Positions 28,307-37,899 of a stretch of DNA of 42,000 nt are shown here, in pieces; the stretch's first letter is position 1; every line of letters starts with the position of its first letter. Both the position numbers and the translations under genes were made by a program. The stretch is taken from the NCBI GenBank assembly GCA_003543135.1, contig DPJG01000020.1:1-42000 (forward strand). The letters are read 5' to 3'. The DNA is from Rheinheimera sp. Lineage in GTDB: Bacteria; Pseudomonadota; Gammaproteobacteria; Enterobacterales; Alteromonadaceae. A model generated the notes under the pieces. That model did no database searches. It saw only the letters and a list, made by a program, of their open reading frames with translations, and had not been told where the DNA came from.

Positions 28307-28337
28307 AGAGCGCTCAAACCCCTGAGCCGGAGCGCAG

Positions 28338-29129
28338 ATGCAAACAGTGTATGGATTATGGATCGGCGGTCGCCTGAGCGCCGTCGAACAATTGGTGGTG
28401 CAGTCTTATCTGCAGCACGGCCATCACTTTGTGCTTTATACCTACGACGGTGTGCAGCAGGTACCGGCAGGTGCCGAAATCCGCGATGCCAATACCATCC
28501 TTGATAAACAACATATTTTTGTGAATCAAAAAGGCAGTCTGGCGCTGTTTTCCGACTGGTTTCGCTGGGAAATGTTGTATCGGCATGGGGGTTATTGGGT
28601 GGATATGGACATGGTGTGTTTGCAACCGCTGCCGGCACAACCCGATATCGTTTTTGGCTGGGAAAGTGAGTTGGTTGGCTCAGGTTTATTATGTTTTCCG
28701 CCGGCTCATCCGTTTTGCCGTTTTATGGCCGACAGCTGCGCCAACCCAAACCATTGGTTACCCTATGATGATCTGCGGTTGAAGCTGAAAAAACTGGCGC
28801 GCCGTTACCTGCTTGGCAATCACAGAGGCAATGTTGGCTGGGGTGAAATTGGCGGGCCCAAGGGGCTGACCCGTGCCGTTCATTATTTTGCCTTACAGTC
28901 TTATATCCAGCCTGAGCAGATGTTTTATCCGGTGCATTTTGCCAACTGGCAGCGCATTTATCAGGGGGGTATTGCGCTGAGCGATTTAACCGGCAGTTAC
29001 ACTGTGCATTTGTATAACGAAATGCTGCGCCAGCATGGTTTTGATAAAAACCAGACTTATCCGCAGCAGTCCTTGCTGGAGCAGCTAAAAAGCCGTTACG
29101 GGCTGGGTCAGGCCTCAGCGCCGCGCTGA
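28338..29129 (+). CDS. GT32-type glycosyltransferase
   Basis: Protein of 263 residues with the glycosyltransferase sugar-binding (DXD) fold. The N-terminal LWIGG and YTYDG segments are followed by SDWFRWEMLYRHGGYWVDMD, where DMD (89-91) is the metal/nucleotide-sugar site. Relatives act on capsule, LPS or other surface glycans. No polysaccharide genes surround it, so the acceptor is unknown. GGAG lies before the ATG and a TATAAT is just upstream, so it is a single gene. No signal peptide, consistent with cytosolic or peripheral location. Confidence 0.85.
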   Translation: MQTVYGLWIGGRLSAVEQLVVQSYLQHGHHFVLYTYDGVQQVPAGAEIRDANTILDKQHIFVNQKGSLALFSDWFRWEMLYRHGGYWVDMDMVCLQPLPAQPDIVFGWESELVGSGLLCFPPAHPFCRFMADSCANPNHWLPYDDLRLKLKKLARRYLLGNHRGNVGWGEIGGPKGLTRAVHYFALQSYIQPEQMFYPVHFANWQRIYQGGIALSDLTGSYTVHLYNEMLRQHGFDKNQTYPQQSLLEQLKSRYGLGQASAPR

Positions 29130-29169
29130 GTTTTAAAGCAGGATTTTAGCATTGTATTAGCGCAGTGCA

Positions 29170-29520
29170 TTAACCCTGATAAGCCGTGACTTTAATTTCA
29201 ATCAGCCAGGCCGGATTGGCCAGGCGGGCTTCAACAGTAGCGCGGGCCGGTGCCTGACCAGGCGCAACCCAGCTGTCCCATGCCTGGTTCATGCCGTTGT
29301 AGTCGGCCATATCGGCAAGATAAATCACGGTATCCACAATAGCGGTTTTGTCGCAGCCACATCTGGCCAGCAAAGCGTCAATCTGCGCCAGCACGTCTTT
29401 GGTCTGAGCCACAATGTCCCCGTCGGTGCGCTCCGGCACCATGCCGGCACAAAAGATAAAGTTGCCGGCAATCACGGCTTCTGAATAGCGGCTTGCTGGT
29501 AAAATGCGTTGAATACTCAT
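29170..29520 (-). CDS. RidA family (YjgF/YER057c/UK114) protein
   Basis: Protein of 116 residues. RidA enzymes hydrolyse reactive enamine/imine intermediates. The conserved ARATVEARL near the C-terminus contains Arg93, equivalent to the catalytic arginine, and GNFIFCAGMVP is the typical second strand. The frame extends to 29616, but the family starts MSIQRI and GGAG precedes the ATG at 29520 by eight bases. It lies 80 bases after the DUF2884 gene on the same strand, with a terminator between them ending right at its ribosome-binding site. Confidence 0.88.
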   Translation of the reverse strand: MSIQRILPASRYSEAVIAGNFIFCAGMVPERTDGDIVAQTKDVLAQIDALLARCGCDKTAIVDTVIYLADMADYNGMNQAWDSWVAPGQAPARATVEARLANPAWLIEIKVTAYQG

Positions 29521-29532
29521 TGGCTTAACTCC

Positions 29533-29559
29533 AAAAAAATGCCGCGCAGGTTGCGCGGC
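29533..29559 (-). terminator. Terminator between DUF2884 gene and ridA-like gene
   Basis: Stem GCCGCGCA/TGCGCGGC with a three-base loop, followed on the minus strand by ATTTTTTTGGAG; the T-run runs directly into the Shine-Dalgarno of the RidA gene. Confidence 0.8.
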
Positions 29560-29599
29560 GAATTCAGGAGATAAGCATAACTTGTTTAAAGCGGGCTGA

Positions 29600-30424
29600 C
29601 TATTCGGTCTGACCATCTGCTGATTTAAAGCTCAGCTGTAACCCTTTTTCACTGGTGTTGATCAGATCAAAAGCTGTCATGGCAGGCACCTGCTGCTGGA
29701 TTTGTTGCTCCAGCTGGTCAAGCTGCTGCAGGTTCTGGCAAATGCTGTTGCCACGTTTTTCTAACTCAGCACCACGACTTTCCATATCAGCTTCCAGCTC
29801 TGCACCAAACTTTTCCATTTCCTGGCCAAACTGTTCCATCCGTTGTTCAAAGTTGCCTTCGCCGCGCGACATGGCCTGACCCACCATCACCAGCATAGAG
29901 CCTGTCATTTCAGTCATTGAGCTTTCGATGGCTTGTTCAAATTCTTTGGAGAATTCCTCATCGGCATTATGTAATTTGCTGCCGTTGATACGGATCTCAT
30001 CACCGTTTTTAATCACCAGCTGGTCAATATTGCCACGCAGTTTGGCTAAAGATGTATCTACGCCTTGCTGTACATCGCTGTTGTCACCGCCAAACTGGGT
30101 CACCACCCGGCTGATGGCTTCAGATGCCATTTGCAGTGCATCGGCCACCAGCAACACAGTTTCTTGTGCCTGACCGCGTAAACCCTGCTGATATTGTTGC
30201 AGTGCCAGTTGGGTGTTTGCGTCTGTGCTGACGGCTTTGCCATCTAAAAATAACTGGCCTTCGCTATTGATCAGCCATAACGACTGGTCGGCGCGCTGTA
30301 ACTGAACTGACGTTGGGTTAATCACTAAATCGTCTTTAAATTGCAAAGCGCAGTTTTGTGATTCAGTGGCAAAACCAGAAAAAGACAGGCTGGCAGCAAT
30401 GGCGGTGGCAATTAATGTTTTCAT
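29600..30424 (-). CDS. DUF2884 (YggN-like) exported protein
   Basis: Protein of 274 residues with a signal peptide (MKTLIATAIAASLSFSGFA). The mature part begins with a Cys-containing strand region and a helical segment, then a repetitive amphipathic region rich in Glu, Met and Phe (about 195-245) that is probably coiled coil. It matches the DUF2884/YggN family of unknown function. AAGGGG precedes the ATG at 30424; an earlier TTG-type start at 30475 lacks the signal peptide start. Divergent from cysJ. Confidence 0.82.
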   Translation of the reverse strand: MKTLIATAIAASLSFSGFATESQNCALQFKDDLVINPTSVQLQRADQSLWLINSEGQLFLDGKAVSTDANTQLALQQYQQGLRGQAQETVLLVADALQMASEAISRVVTQFGGDNSDVQQGVDTSLAKLRGNIDQLVIKNGDEIRINGSKLHNADEEFSKEFEQAIESSMTEMTGSMLVMVGQAMSRGEGNFEQRMEQFGQEMEKFGAELEADMESRGAELEKRGNSICQNLQQLDQLEQQIQQQVPAMTAFDLINTSEKGLQLSFKSADGQTE

Positions 30425-30517
30425 AGTAGACCCCTTGTGTCGGTTGATAACAACACATCGCAAGGGCTGTGCCATATGTTAAGTTGTTGTATTTGTTGTT
30501 TTATTTATTGATCCATC

Positions 30518-30563
30518 AAAGTTGGCCTCACAAGGTGTCGTCAAAATGACTAACTTTTAGTCA
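30518..30563. promoter_or_regulatory. Two palindromes in the DUF2884/cysJ divergent region
   Basis: TTGATCCATCAA (30518-30529, 12 bp) and TGACTAACTTTTAGTCA (30547-30563, 7-bp arms, three-base centre). They lie between the divergent promoters and may be operators; the regulator is not known. Confidence 0.35.
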
Positions 30564-30654
30564 AAACGGAGCAGTGTTGATGTTATTACTGCTATATAAC
30601 CAAATCGCATAAAGCGGAAGGATCGATTCTTTCAGAAATATCCGTATAGACGGC

Positions 30655-30660
30655 TAAAAT
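30655..30660 (+). promoter_or_regulatory. Possible -10 of the cysJIH operon
   Basis: TAAAAT 31 bases before the cysJ ATG with a poor -35, as expected of a CysB-activated promoter. The CysB site itself cannot be identified by eye. Confidence 0.35.
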
Positions 30661-30690
30661 GCGGGCAGTTAAATAAAAACAGGTGTTGTT

Positions 30691-32499
30691 ATGCTTTTGG
30701 CTTCACTGAGTGCACAAGCAAGCCCGCTAAGTGCCGAGCAAGTTAAAAATTTACAGGCGCTGGTTAGCCAGCTCAATCCGATCCAGCAAGCCTGGGTCAG
30801 CGGTTATCTGGCCGCAGCTGCACAACTCTCCGGCCAGCAGGCGGGGCCTGTGGCTGCTGCTCAGGTGGCTGAAGCTGCAACTCTGACTATTTTATATGCG
30901 TCCCAAACCGGCAATGCCAAAGGAGTGGCCGGTAAAATGAAAGCTGCCGCTGAGCAGCAGGGTTTTGCGGTGCAGTTGCTGGATATTGCCAGTTATAAAA
31001 CCAATGCACTGGCCAAAGAGAAGTTTTTGATTATTGTCACTTCCACTTATGGTGAAGGTGAACCGCCTGAGTCTGCGGTGAGTTTTCATAAGTTTTTGTT
31101 TGGTAAAAAAGCGCCTCAGCTGCCGCAGTTACATTATGCAGTGCTGGGTTTGGGGGACAGCTCTTATGAATATTTCTGCCAGACAGCTTTAGATTTTGAC
31201 AATAAGCTGGCGGCATCTGGCGCAAAAAGGCTGCAGCCTGTGGCTTTATTGGATGTGGATTACGAAGCAAAAGCCTCTGAGTGGCAACAGCAGGCGCTGT
31301 TGCAGTTTGCGCCTTTATTAACGGCGGCAAATACCACACCTTCGGCACAAGTCATTGCCTGGCCAGGTGCGACTGACAGCCATCACAGTTTGTACAGTAA
31401 GCAAAATCCGCTGTCCGCTGAGTTGTCCGTTAATCAGAAAATTACCGGCCGTAATTCCAGCAAGGACGTACGTCATATTGAAATCTCGCTGGCAGGTTCA
31501 GGCCTGACTTATCAGCCGGGTGATGCGCTTGGGGTGTATTTCCAGAATGATCCGGCGTTGGTGAGCGCTATTCTGGCCGCCACCGGCATTGCTGCAACAA
31601 CGCAAGTGACGCTCGATGGTGCTCAAATCACCATTGAACAAGCCCTCACTGAGCAACTGGAGCTGACGCAGTCTTATCCTTCTTTTGTCGAAAAATACGC
31701 AGCGGCCACCGGCAATACAGTGTTGCAGCAACTGGCGGCAGACAAAACAGCGCTGCGCGAATTTTTAGCGCAACATCAAACTGCCGATGTAGTGCTGCAA
31801 TTCCCGGGTGCGTTAAGTGCGCAGCAGCTCGCCGACAGCCTGCGTAAGCAGCAACCGCGGTTATATTCCATCGCTTCCAGCCAGGCAGAAGTGGGTGAAG
31901 AAGTGCATTTAACAGTGGCTGTGGTGCGTTATGACGCTTTTGGTCAAACCCACTTAGGCGGTGCTTCCGGCTTTTTGGCCGAACGTTTAGCCGAAGGCCA
32001 GCAGGTAAAAGTTTTTGTCGAGCACAATGACAATTTCCGTCTGCCAGGCCACGACACACCAGTGATTATGATTGGCCCAGGTACCGGCATTGCGCCTTTC
32101 CGTGCATTTTTGCAGGAGCGTGACAACGCTGGCGCCACTGGCCAGAACTGGTTGTTTTTTGGTAACCCCCATTTCACCCAGGACTTTTTATACCAGGTAG
32201 AACTGCAGGATTATTTAAAGCGTGGTGTGCTCAGCAAGCTGGACGTGGCTTTTAGCCGCGACCAGACGGAAAAAGTTTATGTACAGCACAAGCTGCTGGC
32301 CAAAGGGGCTGAAGTCTGGAGTTGGTTAGCGCAAGGTGCCCATCTGTATATCTGCGGAGATGGCAGCAAAATGGCCAAAGATGTGCATCAGGCGTTGCTG
32401 CAAATTGCACAACAATTTGGGGGGTTAAGCGAAGAAGCGGCCGCCGATTATTTAGAGCAACTGCGTGAACAAAAACGTTATCAGAAGGATGTTTATTAA
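30691..32499 (+). CDS. cysJ: Sulfite reductase [NADPH] flavoprotein alpha subunit
   Basis: Protein of 602 residues. The N-terminal QAWVSGYL motif is CysJ-specific. An FMN flavodoxin domain (about 65-210, [15 protein letters not shown] and [11 protein letters not shown]), an FAD domain (RLYSIASS) and an NADPH domain ([30 protein letters not shown]) follow, ending KRYQKDVY. It passes NADPH electrons to CysI to reduce sulfite to sulfide. First gene of cysJIH; its TAA overlaps the cysI ATG (TAATG). Confidence 0.97.
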   Translation: MLLASLSAQASPLSAEQVKNLQALVSQLNPIQQAWVSGYLAAAAQLSGQQAGPVAAAQVAEAATLTILYASQTGNAKGVAGKMKAAAEQQGFAVQLLDIASYKTNALAKEKFLIIVTSTYGEGEPPESAVSFHKFLFGKKAPQLPQLHYAVLGLGDSSYEYFCQTALDFDNKLAASGAKRLQPVALLDVDYEAKASEWQQQALLQFAPLLTAANTTPSAQVIAWPGATDSHHSLYSKQNPLSAELSVNQKITGRNSSKDVRHIEISLAGSGLTYQPGDALGVYFQNDPALVSAILAATGIAATTQVTLDGAQITIEQALTEQLELTQSYPSFVEKYAAATGNTVLQQLAADKTALREFLAQHQTADVVLQFPGALSAQQLADSLRKQQPRLYSIASSQAEVGEEVHLTVAVVRYDAFGQTHLGGASGFLAERLAEGQQVKVFVEHNDNFRLPGHDTPVIMIGPGTGIAPFRAFLQERDNAGATGQNWLFFGNPHFTQDFLYQVELQDYLKRGVLSKLDVAFSRDQTEKVYVQHKLLAKGAEVWSWLAQGAHLYICGDGSKMAKDVHQALLQIAQQFGGLSEEAAADYLEQLREQKRYQKDVY

Positions 32500-34223
32500 T
32501 GACAACGCCACAATACCCGATAGATCCAAAACTGCAGGTGCAGGGCGCGCTGTCTGATAACGAACGCTTAAAGGCGGAAAGTCATCATTTACGCGGCACT
32601 ATTACCACTGACTTAAAAGATGAAATTACCGGTGGTTTTACCGGTGATAACTTCTTATTGGTGCGTTTTCACGGCATGTATCAGCAAGATGATCGCGATT
32701 TGCGGGCTGAACGGGCCGAACAAAAACTGGAACCACTGCATAATGTGATGTTACGCGCCCGGATGCCGGGTGGCATTATCAAGCCTGAGCAGTGGCTGGC
32801 TATTGATAAGTTTGCCAGTGAAAAAACCCTGTACGGCAGCATTCGTTTAACCACCCGTCAGACCTTTCAGTTCCATGGTGTGTTTAAACCCAACATTAAA
32901 CCTATGCATCAGATGCTCAACAGCATTGGTATAGATTCAATAGCCACAGCCGGTGACGTAAACCGTAACGTGCTTTGCACCTCAAATCCGGTGGAGTCGG
33001 TGTTACATCAGCAAGCCTATCAATGGGCTGCCAAAATTTCTGAACATCTGCTGCCAAAAACCCGCGCTTATGCCGAGATCTGGCTGGATGAAGAAAAGGT
33101 GGAAACCACAGAAACCGAACCGGTGCTGGGTGATACCTATTTACCGCGTAAGTTTAAAACCACAGTGGTGATCCCACCACATAATGACGTGGATGTGCAT
33201 GCCAACGATTTAAACTTTGTGGCTATTGCCGAAAATGGCCAGCTGGTGGGTTTTAACGTGTTGGTGGGTGGTGGTCTTGCCATGACCCACGGTGACAAAG
33301 GCACTTACCCACGCCGTGCCGAAGATTTTGGCTTTATTGGCCTGGAGCATGTGCTGAAAGTGGCTGAACACGTGGTGACAGTACAACGTGATTATGGCGA
33401 CAGGGTGAACCGCAAAAACGCCAAAACCAAATACACCATCGACCGTATTGGCGTGGAAACCTTTAAACAGGAAGTGGAAAAACGGGTTGGTGTAAAGTTT
33501 CAGCCAAGCCGGCCTTATGAATTTACCCACAGGGGCGACCGTTTTGGCTGGGTGGAAGGCATTGATGGTAAACACCATTTAACGCTGTTTATCGAAAACG
33601 GCCGTTTGCTGGATTACCCGGGCAAACCGCTGAAAACAGGGGTGTCGGAAATTGCCAAAATTCACAAAGGTGATTTTCGCATGACGGCAAATCAAAACCT
33701 GATCATTGCCGGTGTGGCCGCTGAAGATAAAACACAGATTGAGGCTATTGCCCGGGCTCATGGTTTAATTGAAGACAGCGTGACAGCACAACGCAAAAAT
33801 TCGATGGCCTGTGTGTCTTTACCCACTTGCCCATTGGCGATGGCTGAAGCCGAACGTTATTTACCCACTTTAGTCACTCATGTGGAAGGCATTTTAGCCA
33901 AACACAATGTGGCGGATAACCACATTATTCTGCGGGTGGTGGGCTGCCCTAACGGTTGTGGCCGCGCCATGCTGGCAGAAGCGGGTTTAGTGGGTCGTGG
34001 CCCAGGCAAATACAATTTGTATTTAGGTGGCAACACAGCCGGTACCCGTATTCCAAAACTGTATTTAGATAATGTGGCCGAAGCCGACATTCTGGCCGCG
34101 CTCGATACGCTGATTGGTCGTTGGGCGGTTGAGCGCAACGCCGGTGAATGTTTTGGTGATTTTGTTATTCGGATTGGCGTAGTGGCAGAAGTGAAAGTCA
34201 GTAAAACTGATTTTCACGCCTGA
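32499..34223 (+). CDS. cysI: Sulfite reductase hemoprotein beta subunit
   Basis: Protein of 574 residues (E. coli 570) that carries siroheme coupled to a 4Fe-4S cluster and reduces sulfite by six electrons. The cluster cysteines are present: Cys438 and Cys444 in CVSLPTC, Cys483 and Cys487 in [20 protein letters not shown] and the two ferredoxin-like halves are typical. Translationally coupled to cysJ; cysH follows by 30 bases. Its siroheme is made by CysG, encoded at 39356. Confidence 0.97.
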   Translation: MTTPQYPIDPKLQVQGALSDNERLKAESHHLRGTITTDLKDEITGGFTGDNFLLVRFHGMYQQDDRDLRAERAEQKLEPLHNVMLRARMPGGIIKPEQWLAIDKFASEKTLYGSIRLTTRQTFQFHGVFKPNIKPMHQMLNSIGIDSIATAGDVNRNVLCTSNPVESVLHQQAYQWAAKISEHLLPKTRAYAEIWLDEEKVETTETEPVLGDTYLPRKFKTTVVIPPHNDVDVHANDLNFVAIAENGQLVGFNVLVGGGLAMTHGDKGTYPRRAEDFGFIGLEHVLKVAEHVVTVQRDYGDRVNRKNAKTKYTIDRIGVETFKQEVEKRVGVKFQPSRPYEFTHRGDRFGWVEGIDGKHHLTLFIENGRLLDYPGKPLKTGVSEIAKIHKGDFRMTANQNLIIAGVAAEDKTQIEAIARAHGLIEDSVTAQRKNSMACVSLPTCPLAMAEAERYLPTLVTHVEGILAKHNVADNHIILRVVGCPNGCGRAMLAEAGLVGRGPGKYNLYLGGNTAGTRIPKLYLDNVAEADILAALDTLIGRWAVERNAGECFGDFVIRIGVVAEVKVSKTDFHA

Positions 34224-34253
34224 TCCGGCAAAAGCTTTGGAGTTTCGAACATT

Positions 34254-34988
34254 ATGAGTTATCAGCAGTTATTACAGTTGGAGTCTGCCGCGCAGCAGCA
34301 GGCGCTGCAGGAAATTAACCAACTGCTGGCGCCTTTCACGGCGCAGCAGCGGGTTGAATTTGCACTGAAAGAACTGCCCGGTACTCATATGCTCAGCTCC
34401 AGCTTTGGGATTCAGGCTGCTGTGATGTTGCACCTTTGCACCAGCATCAAAGCCGATCTGCCGGTGGTACTCACCGACACAGGTTATTTATTTCCCGAAA
34501 CTTATCGTTTTATTGACGAGCTGATAGAGCGGCTGCAGCTGAATTTACAAGTGTATCGCAGCCACTTAAGCCCGGCCTGGCAGGAAGCCCGTTTTGGCCA
34601 GCTTTGGACCAGTCCTGAAGGCCTGAAACAATATAATCAGCTGAATAAAGTCGAGCCGATGCAACGGGCGCAGCAGGAACTTGCGGTACAAAGCTGGTTC
34701 AGTGGCCTGCGCCGTAGCCAAAGTTCCACCCGCGCCGATACACCCATTGTGAGTGTACAACGTGGCGTAGTAAAAATTTGCCCTATTGTCGAGTGGAGCA
34801 ATAAAGACGTTCACTATTACTTAAAAGACAACAACTTACCTTATCACCCGCTGTGGGAGCAGGGATATGTATCAGTGGGCGACACCCATTCCAGCCGCCC
34901 GCTGGAAGCAGGTATGAGCGAAGAAGAAACCCGCTTTAACGGCATGGGCCGCGAATGTGGTTTGCATACTTCAGGCGATGGTAGTTAA
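34254..34988 (+). CDS. cysH: Phosphoadenylyl-sulfate (PAPS) reductase
   Basis: Protein of 244 residues, the same length as E. coli CysH, which reduces PAPS to sulfite with thioredoxin. It has the PP-loop-like [25 protein letters not shown] and the C-terminal ECGLH (Cys235), the catalytic cysteine. It lacks the four-cysteine cluster motif of APS reductases, so it is the PAPS type and requires an APS kinase not seen here. Last gene of the cysJIH operon. Confidence 0.96.
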   Translation: MSYQQLLQLESAAQQQALQEINQLLAPFTAQQRVEFALKELPGTHMLSSSFGIQAAVMLHLCTSIKADLPVVLTDTGYLFPETYRFIDELIERLQLNLQVYRSHLSPAWQEARFGQLWTSPEGLKQYNQLNKVEPMQRAQQELAVQSWFSGLRRSQSSTRADTPIVSVQRGVVKICPIVEWSNKDVHYYLKDNNLPYHPLWEQGYVSVGDTHSSRPLEAGMSEEETRFNGMGRECGLHTSGDGS

Positions 34989-35161
34989 AAGCCATTGTTT
35001 TTACGGTACAGGCCTTGTTGTGTGATGACAGCAAGGTCAAATCACAGCCCTTGATGTCAAAAAAACGCCAATAGTTAAATATTGGAAAATTTTGCAAACT
35101 GTTTTCAACCAGCCTTCGACCAAAGCTACAGATCCCCACTCACCTGCTTTGGAAAAAATAC

Positions 35162-36559
35162 ATGTTTGCCAAAAACGTAACGATATCGGCGCTGCTGTTC
35201 AGTGTTTGGCTGTTGCCATTGGTCGGCCAGGCCGACAGTGCCACAGTGAAAACCGGCAGCCCAACTGCGCTTCAGGACCAAAAATTTAGCCCGGCACAGC
35301 TCAAAGCAGATTTACAAAGTCTGCGGACTTTTATTAAGGATACCCACCCTGATGTTGGCCATTCCGCTTCAGCCGCCGAACTGGAACGCGCCTTTTTGCA
35401 AATAGAAGCCAGCCTGGAAAAACCTCTGACCGCCAACGAATTCTGGTTGCAAACGGCAAAACTTAATCCGCTGTTTAATGATGCACACTGGTCGGTGAAT
35501 TTGCCGCAAGATCAAACGGATATGCAGCAACAGATCAAAAAAAACGGCGGAGTTTTCCCTTTGGAAGTGCATATCAGGCCTGATGGTGAGCTGACAGTGC
35601 TGGCCCTGGCCGGTGGTGCTGACACCCCATGGCGTGGTGCCACTATTCAAAGTGTTAATGCAGTGCCGGCTGCTGTGATTGGCAGGCAGTTGCTGGCGTT
35701 GCGTCATGGCGATTCCCCTATCAACAGAGCCAATTTGCTGGGGCCGGCTTTTCAGTTGTATTACGCCAAAGTTTTTGGTTCACCCGCTGAATTTAAGCTG
35801 CAACTTACCCAACACGACAAAACCATTGAAGTGACGCTGCCCGCCAGCCAACAGGCGGCAGTACTGGGCAAAGACGGTAAAAACTTCAGTGACAATTTTA
35901 GTTATCAAAGCTTAAATGCCGATACTGCCTATCTGAAACTCGGCACCTTTTATTGGCCGGATGAACAGAAAATAGGCGCTTTTACCAAAGACGCTTTTAG
36001 CAAAATACAACAATCCGGCGCTAAAACCCTGATTATTGATGTGCGGGAAAACCGTGGTGGCAACGACTCAGTCTGGATTGAGCAGCTGTTGCCTTACCTG
36101 GCTGACCAGCCATTCAGAGTGGGCTCGCATAACAAGAAAAAAGTCATTGCCAGCCGCGCCAGTGCCACTGAACCGGCAGGCCTTGTGATTGATAGTGAAT
36201 TTAAAACCTGGTATCAGCCACAATTGGATAACCCGCTGCGTTTTACCGGTAAAGTCATCGTGCTGACCGGCCGTCGTACTTATTCATCGGCCGTGCAATT
36301 TTGTAATGTGATGCAGGATTTTGCTTTTGCCACGCTAGTGGGGGAAGGCAGTTATGTGCGTTCGCGCAGCACTGGTGGTGTGCAGTTTTTCACCTTGCCA
36401 CACAGTAAGTTAGATATTGTGGTACCAAGGTTTTGGGCCGCAAGACCAAAAGGTGGTTTCACCGAACAGCTGCTGACACCGGATCTGTTATTGCCGGATG
36501 ATGTGACAGCGTCAAACACCCTTATTCAGGCAGTACTTGCACGCTCTGGTGCTCGTTAA
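35162..36559 (+). CDS. Exported S41 peptidase-like protein
   Basis: Protein of 465 residues with a signal peptide (cleavage near GQA/DS). The N-terminal helical part (LRTFIKDTHPDVGHS) resembles tail-specific protease cap regions. A central PDZ-like portion (about 130-180) precedes a C-terminal crotonase-like core with LIIDVRENRGGNDS and TYSSAVQF, where the second Ser is the expected nucleophile. The usual Lys about 25 residues further is not evident (GEGSYVRSRSTGGVQF), so activity is uncertain. Single gene between cysH and the convergent lipoprotein gene, overlapping it by 38 bases. Confidence 0.78.
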   Translation: MFAKNVTISALLFSVWLLPLVGQADSATVKTGSPTALQDQKFSPAQLKADLQSLRTFIKDTHPDVGHSASAAELERAFLQIEASLEKPLTANEFWLQTAKLNPLFNDAHWSVNLPQDQTDMQQQIKKNGGVFPLEVHIRPDGELTVLALAGGADTPWRGATIQSVNAVPAAVIGRQLLALRHGDSPINRANLLGPAFQLYYAKVFGSPAEFKLQLTQHDKTIEVTLPASQQAAVLGKDGKNFSDNFSYQSLNADTAYLKLGTFYWPDEQKIGAFTKDAFSKIQQSGAKTLIIDVRENRGGNDSVWIEQLLPYLADQPFRVGSHNKKKVIASRASATEPAGLVIDSEFKTWYQPQLDNPLRFTGKVIVLTGRRTYSSAVQFCNVMQDFAFATLVGEGSYVRSRSTGGVQFFTLPHSKLDIVVPRFWAARPKGGFTEQLLTPDLLLPDDVTASNTLIQAVLARSGAR

Positions 36560-37691
36560 CCGCCTGCAATTTTGCCTTATACATAGCTACCTGACCTTGT
36601 TCATAACTGTAACGCAGCGCCTCACGTAACACTTTACTTGCAGCTGTGTTGTTGTTTTGCTGCAAATATAGTCTGGCCAATGCCAGGTTGGCTTTATGCA
36701 GGTATGGCGCCTGTTCCAGTAACTTCTGGTAATAACGAATGGCCCTGTCTTGTTGTTGCTGTTGTTCAGCCTGATAAGCCAGATAAAACCAGTTGTAAGG
36801 GTTGTCGTCGTTGCTTTGCAGCAGCAACGCTTCCAATCGATGGATTGCGGCGCTGTCGTTCAACTCCTGCGCCACCAGCAGATAGTTACTGGCGATAGCT
36901 GCCGGGTTCATGCTGTGTTTCAGGCCAAATTCATACCATTGTTGAGCAGATCGTAAATCCCCGGCACGCCGGTACAAAATGCCGAGCAGATTAATGCTGG
37001 CGCTGTAAGTTGGATCTTGTTGCAGCGCAGCCTGGGTTAGCCAGAAGGCTTTATTTTGATCATCGGCGAGCAGCGCATCCGCCGCCAGATTGTTGTACAT
37101 CATGGCGGCAAAGCGGCGGTGATCAAACATAGCGCCCAGCCGGTCTAACCGCTCCGGAAAATAATCAATAGCGACTGCGGCCCGTTGTACCCGCAGCTGT
37201 TGCATTGTGTCCTCTTGCGGCGCAAAGAGATAAGTGCGGACATGGTCTGAGCTGATAAACACATCACCGGAAAAATTCAACATCGGTTCGCCATAAGTTG
37301 CCCGGTAACCCACCTCAATATTCACCAGTTTTGCCAAAGCTGTGGTGAGCACCGCCAAAGACATGCAATTGCCCGACATCAGCTGCATGGTTTGGCTGGC
37401 GCTGTAGTTTTTGCCTTCATAATGAAAATTCGACAACTGCTTGCTCAGAAACAGTTCCAGCCTTTCATAGCCGGGCATCTGTTGAAGCTCGCTTTGCTGA
37501 TAAAACTGCAAAAACTGTTGTTGCTGTTTTTCGCTCAGCTGATAAAAAGCAGCCACCTCTGGAATGGCATGGGCCGCTGGTTTGGCAAAATAATGTTGTG
37601 GTGTCTGTGGTGGTGTTATTGTTGGTGCAGGCGTTTGACTGCAAGCTTGCAATAAAATAAGCAGCAGAATCAACGGCAGAGGTAATTTCAT
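36522..37691 (-). CDS. TPR lipoprotein with transglutaminase-like domain
   Basis: Protein of 389 residues with a lipobox LLQAC (Cys17), so anchored to a membrane. Residues about 75-180 resemble the transglutaminase-like cysteine fold, with Cys109 in SGNCMSLA and His150 in SSDHVRTY. The rest (about 200-375) forms tetratricopeptide-like helical repeats (FWLTQAALQQDPTYSASINLLGILYRRAGD and others), a protein-interaction scaffold. Function is unknown. Its 3' end overlaps the S41-like gene on the other strand. Confidence 0.8.
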   Translation of the reverse strand: MKLPLPLILLLILLQACSQTPAPTITPPQTPQHYFAKPAAHAIPEVAAFYQLSEKQQQQFLQFYQQSELQQMPGYERLELFLSKQLSNFHYEGKNYSASQTMQLMSGNCMSLAVLTTALAKLVNIEVGYRATYGEPMLNFSGDVFISSDHVRTYLFAPQEDTMQQLRVQRAAVAIDYFPERLDRLGAMFDHRRFAAMMYNNLAADALLADDQNKAFWLTQAALQQDPTYSASINLLGILYRRAGDLRSAQQWYEFGLKHSMNPAAIASNYLLVAQELNDSAAIHRLEALLLQSNDDNPYNWFYLAYQAEQQQQQDRAIRYYQKLLEQAPYLHKANLALARLYLQQNNNTAASKVLREALRYSYEQGQVAMYKAKLQAVNEHQSVQVLPE

Positions 37692-37797
37692 CCGGGTAAG
37701 TCCATTTACAACTATTTCATATTGATAACATGCAGGTGGTTAAAATCCAAGCCTTGTCAAAGAGCAAAATTCAGTGAACTTGCGCAGGAACACCGGG

Positions 37798-37850
37798 GCG
37801 CCGCCGCAGTTTTAGCACTTGCCACAGCACACAACTTGCTGCGGCGGCGC
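37798..37850 (+). promoter_or_regulatory. GC-rich hairpin in the leader of sstT
   Basis: Perfect 12-bp arms GCGCCGCCGCAG (37798-37809) and CTGCGGCGGCGC (37839-37850) separated by 29 bases, followed by TTTAACGG. It sits 50 bases before the sstT ATG. It resembles an attenuator or a translation-affecting structure; a short T-run makes it a poor terminator. Confidence 0.5.
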
Positions 37851-37899
37851 TTTAACGGCACAATCGGCGACAAAATAAAACAACAGGAACAATGCGCTG

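Noticed and set aside
30518-30529. FNR site TTGATCCATCAA
   Set aside because: The half sites are two bases apart, not four.
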